Assembly: GCA_913043155.1 (NCBI GenBank)
Contig: CAJWLY010000087.1
Coordinates: 1 to 6,630 of the forward strand
From: an uncultured Nitrospinaceae bacterium
GTDB taxonomy: Bacteria > Nitrospinota > Nitrospinia > Nitrospinales > VA-1
Reading direction: 5' to 3'
DNA: 6,630 nt
The notes below the pieces were generated by a model that worked only from the letters and a program-made list of their open reading frames with translations, was not told where the DNA came from and made no database searches. Each line of letters opens with the position of its first letter. Position 1 is the first letter of the stretch. Of the stretch, positions 5,133-6,630 are shown piece by piece. The position numbers and the translations under genes were made by a program.

Positions 5133-5627
5133 ATGATCCGGATTCAAAAAGCCGTACTGATATTGACAGTGGTTTTTCTTGCGGGTATCGCAGCTGTGGA
5201 GTCCGCTTACGCGGGAGCGATGCTGGCCGATCTGGAAAACGCTCTCATGTGCAAGTGCGATGATAAATGCGGCAAAGTGTTAATCAATTGCACCTGTTCA
5301 ACCTCCGACGAGACCCGCAAAAAGTTTACAAAGCTACTGGACTCGGGTTTAACCGTGGAACAAATTATTCAGCAACAGGTCGAGAAACATGGAGAAACCG
5401 TTCTTTCGGCTCCCACAAAAAAAGGATTTAACCTTACAGCATGGGTAGTACCATTTGGTGCGTTGCTGGTCGGTGGGCTTGGATTGCGCAGGCTAATCCA
5501 AACTTGGACTGGGAAAAATGATTCCGGCAAGAAAGGTCCGGAAGGGGAGGGTGAAAAAATATCTAGTACTGGCCCCAGCAAATACTCCCGCCAGTTGCAG
5601 GATGAACTGGATCGATTGGAATTATAA
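5133..5627 (+). CDS. ccmH: CcmH-family thiol protein with expanded cysteine motif
   Basis: CcmH is a periplasmic membrane-anchored thioredox partner that keeps apocytochrome CxxCH thiols reduced and presents them to CcmF. The 164-residue product has a likely signal peptide (1-27, ending AYA) and a mature region starting near 28. The cysteine cluster is LMCKCDDKCGKVLINCTC (38-55), followed by a helical region (about 58-90) matching the CcmH bundle, with the G.T.EQI...V..HGE pattern at 72-88. A membrane helix lies at about 101-118 and a charged tail follows. Classical CcmH has LRCxxCQ with two cysteines. Here there are five (40, 42, 46, 53, 55) in a C-x-C-x3-C-x6-C-x-C arrangement. Similar Cys-rich versions occur in non-proteobacterial CcmH relatives as I recall, but I cannot check. 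AGGAG at 5119-5123, inside the end of ccmF, is a good ribosome binding site for the ATG at 5133. The family call rests on the helical region plus context. Confidence 0.85.
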   Translation: MIRIQKAVLILTVVFLAGIAAVESAYAGAMLADLENALMCKCDDKCGKVLINCTCSTSDETRKKFTKLLDSGLTVEQIIQQQVEKHGETVLSAPTKKGFNLTAWVVPFGALLVGGLGLRRLIQTWTGKNDSGKKGPEGEGEKISSTGPSKYSRQLQDELDRLEL

Positions 5628-5629
5628 GG

Positions 5630-5971
5630 ATGCGTTTCGTTCACTTCATCGAACTACTATTGATCGCCGGGATTTTAATCGCTATCGGCATTCCGCTGTT
5701 CGTCAAATTACCCAAGACCCGCCCTTTTGCCACTATCAATCCGACCAAGGAGGAGTACAATCATCTCCTGGTACGCAAAGAGGAGGTGTTGTTGTCGATC
5801 AGGGAATTGGAAATCGATTTTAAAACCGATAAAATTTCCGGTGAGGATTACGAAAATCTCCGAAGAAAGATGGAAGGTGAAGCAATGGAGACCCTTGAGC
5901 GGATCGACCAGTTGGAGAGAGAAAGCAAGAAAGGCAGGAAGTCGGTCACGAAAAATTTTACTCTCGCGTAA
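5630..5971 (+). CDS. Small membrane coiled-coil protein, CcmI N-terminal-module-like
   Basis: The 113-residue product has an N-terminal hydrophobic helix (about 6-25) and then a long charged helical region (about 41-100) with heptad-like spacing. It includes LLVRKEEVLLSIRELEIDF (46-64) and DKISGEDYENLRRKMEGEA (67-85). The pattern 'R.E.vL..I.ELE.D...GKIS.EDY..L...' is typical of the membrane-proximal part of CcmI-type proteins, which assist CcmH and apocytochrome delivery. The C-terminal TPR domain of full CcmI is absent. It begins 2 nt after the ccmH stop. The AAGGA at 5626-5630 overlaps the start, so it cannot serve, and translation is probably coupled to ccmH. The CcmI link is inferred from this pattern and position. 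It could instead be a lineage-specific small assembly factor. Confidence 0.7.
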   Translation: MRFVHFIELLLIAGILIAIGIPLFVKLPKTRPFATINPTKEEYNHLLVRKEEVLLSIRELEIDFKTDKISGEDYENLRRKMEGEAMETLERIDQLERESKKGRKSVTKNFTLA

Positions 5972-5980
5972 GGACTCCGA

Positions 5981-6630
5981 ATGATCGAGCAAACCCATCC
6001 TGTTTCGTTCGATCCGGTGGTTCAGGTTCGAGATCTCTGCAAAAGCTTCGGATATCTGCGGGCCGTCGACGGGATCAGTTTTGACTTGCACGAAGGCGAG
6101 TTTCTCTCCATCTTTGGCCCGAACGGGGCGGGCAAGACCACGTTGATCAAGATTCTATCTGGACTTACCCGACCTTCTTCCGGTTCAGCAACGGTGGCGG
6201 GTTTTGACGTGTTGAGTGGAGACACACGGCTAAGGCGGGAGATTGGCGTTATTTCACACGCGACCTGTTTGTACCCAGACCTTTCCGCACTCGAGAATCT
6301 TTTGTTCTATGCAAAAATGTATGGCTTGGACGATCCTGAAGGCCGCGCGTCCCGTGCTATTGACGAGGTGGGACTCGCACCGCGCAGGTACGACCGGGTG
6401 CGCACATTTTCGCGAGGGATGCAACAGAGATTGACTATCGCCCGGGCCACTCTACACGATCCTTCGGTGCTGTTTCTCGACGAACCGTTTACCGGATTGG
6501 ACCTCCAGGCCACAAACGTGCTCAAGAGCCACCTACGCGAGTTGCATACCGAACGGCGCACTATCATCATGACCACACACGATATTGCGTGCGGACTGGA
6601 AATGTGCGACCGGGTTGCGATACAGAACAG
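5981..6630 (+). CDS. ccmA: ABC transporter ATPase, CcmA (haem exporter / CcmE-release ATPase), 3' end cut
   Basis: CcmA is the cytoplasmic ATPase that, with CcmB and CcmC(D), drives release of haem-loaded CcmE. The frame is open from ATG 5981 to the window end (216 full codons). Motifs: Walker A GPNGAGKTT at 46-54, ABC signature FSRGMQQRL at 143-151, Walker B VLFLDEP at 163-169, D-loop TGLD at 171-174 and switch His200 in TTHD. The Q-loop position reads ISHATCLYPDL (91-101), with His93 where most ABC proteins have Gln. A His in this loop and an SRGM-type signature are common in CcmA and related ABC-2 ATPases. AAGGA at 5970-5974, overlapping the previous stop, gives a good ribosome binding site. 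By sequence alone another ABC-2 type ATPase is possible. Position directly after the CcmH and CcmI-like genes makes CcmA the best call. Only the last few residues to about 15 are missing. Confidence 0.88.
   Translation, partial: MIEQTHPVSFDPVVQVRDLCKSFGYLRAVDGISFDLHEGEFLSIFGPNGAGKTTLIKILSGLTRPSSGSATVAGFDVLSGDTRLRREIGVISHATCLYPDLSALENLLFYAKMYGLDDPEGRASRAIDEVGLAPRRYDRVRTFSRGMQQRLTIARATLHDPSVLFLDEPFTGLDLQATNVLKSHLRELHTERRTIIMTTHDIACGLEMCDRVAIQN

Noticed and set aside
4578..5147. 189-codon open frame antisense to ccmF
   Set aside because: It lies entirely opposite well-conserved ccmF coding sequence and has no motif of its own. It is a shadow frame.
1..6630. CRISPR arrays, tRNA genes, insertion sequences or prophage remnants
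   Set aside because: No regularly spaced repeats, TPsiC-type tRNA signature, transposase frame or terminal inverted repeats were seen on either strand.

Overview
The window looks like a chromosomal segment of a Gram-negative bacterium of roughly 50% G+C. It carries two divergently transcribed housekeeping clusters that share an intergenic region of about 570 bp. Lineage can only be guessed. A system I (Ccm) cytochrome c maturation pathway whose CcmE has a CxxxY motif instead of HxxxY, and a CcmH with a multi-cysteine motif, points away from enterics. It suggests Desulfobacterota-, Nitrospinota- or Nitrospirota-like bacteria. I cannot resolve this further from sequence alone.

Left half, minus strand: the start of the division and cell-wall (dcw) cluster, read right to left as mraZ, rsmH (mraW), ftsL and ftsI (cut by the window edge). 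The genes are tightly packed: rsmH and ftsL overlap by 8 nt, and ftsL and ftsI are 3 nt apart and in the same frame. The mraZ promoter has a perfect TTGACA and an extended -10. Four GTGT-ended repeats spaced exactly 10 bp apart lie at and just downstream of the -10. They are an excellent candidate for the MraZ autoregulatory operator. An 8-bp perfect inverted repeat sits between mraZ and rsmH.

Middle (about 2052-2525): no convincing gene. It holds a G-rich plus strand with several G5 tracts and a G9 run, several short perfect inverted repeats, and at its right end a good sigma70-type promoter for the ccm genes, with a palindrome over its -35.

Right half, plus strand: a cytochrome c maturation operon in the order ccmE, ccmF, ccmH, a short ccmI-like gene and ccmA (cut by the right edge). 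The last four are spaced 2-9 nt apart. CcmA would be the ATPase of the transporter complex that releases haem-loaded CcmE. CcmE carries haem to the CcmF/CcmH(/CcmI) ligation module, which attaches it to reduced CxxCH apocytochromes on the periplasmic face. ccmB, ccmC, ccmD and ccmG are not in the window. ccmB and ccmC would be expected just beyond the right edge.

The most interesting content is the non-canonical Ccm set: Cys instead of His in CcmE, five clustered cysteines in CcmH, and a CcmI reduced to one membrane helix plus a coiled coil. Next come the 10-bp-phased operator in front of mraZ and the structured or slippery junctions inside the dcw operon. I do not see a wholly new system here.
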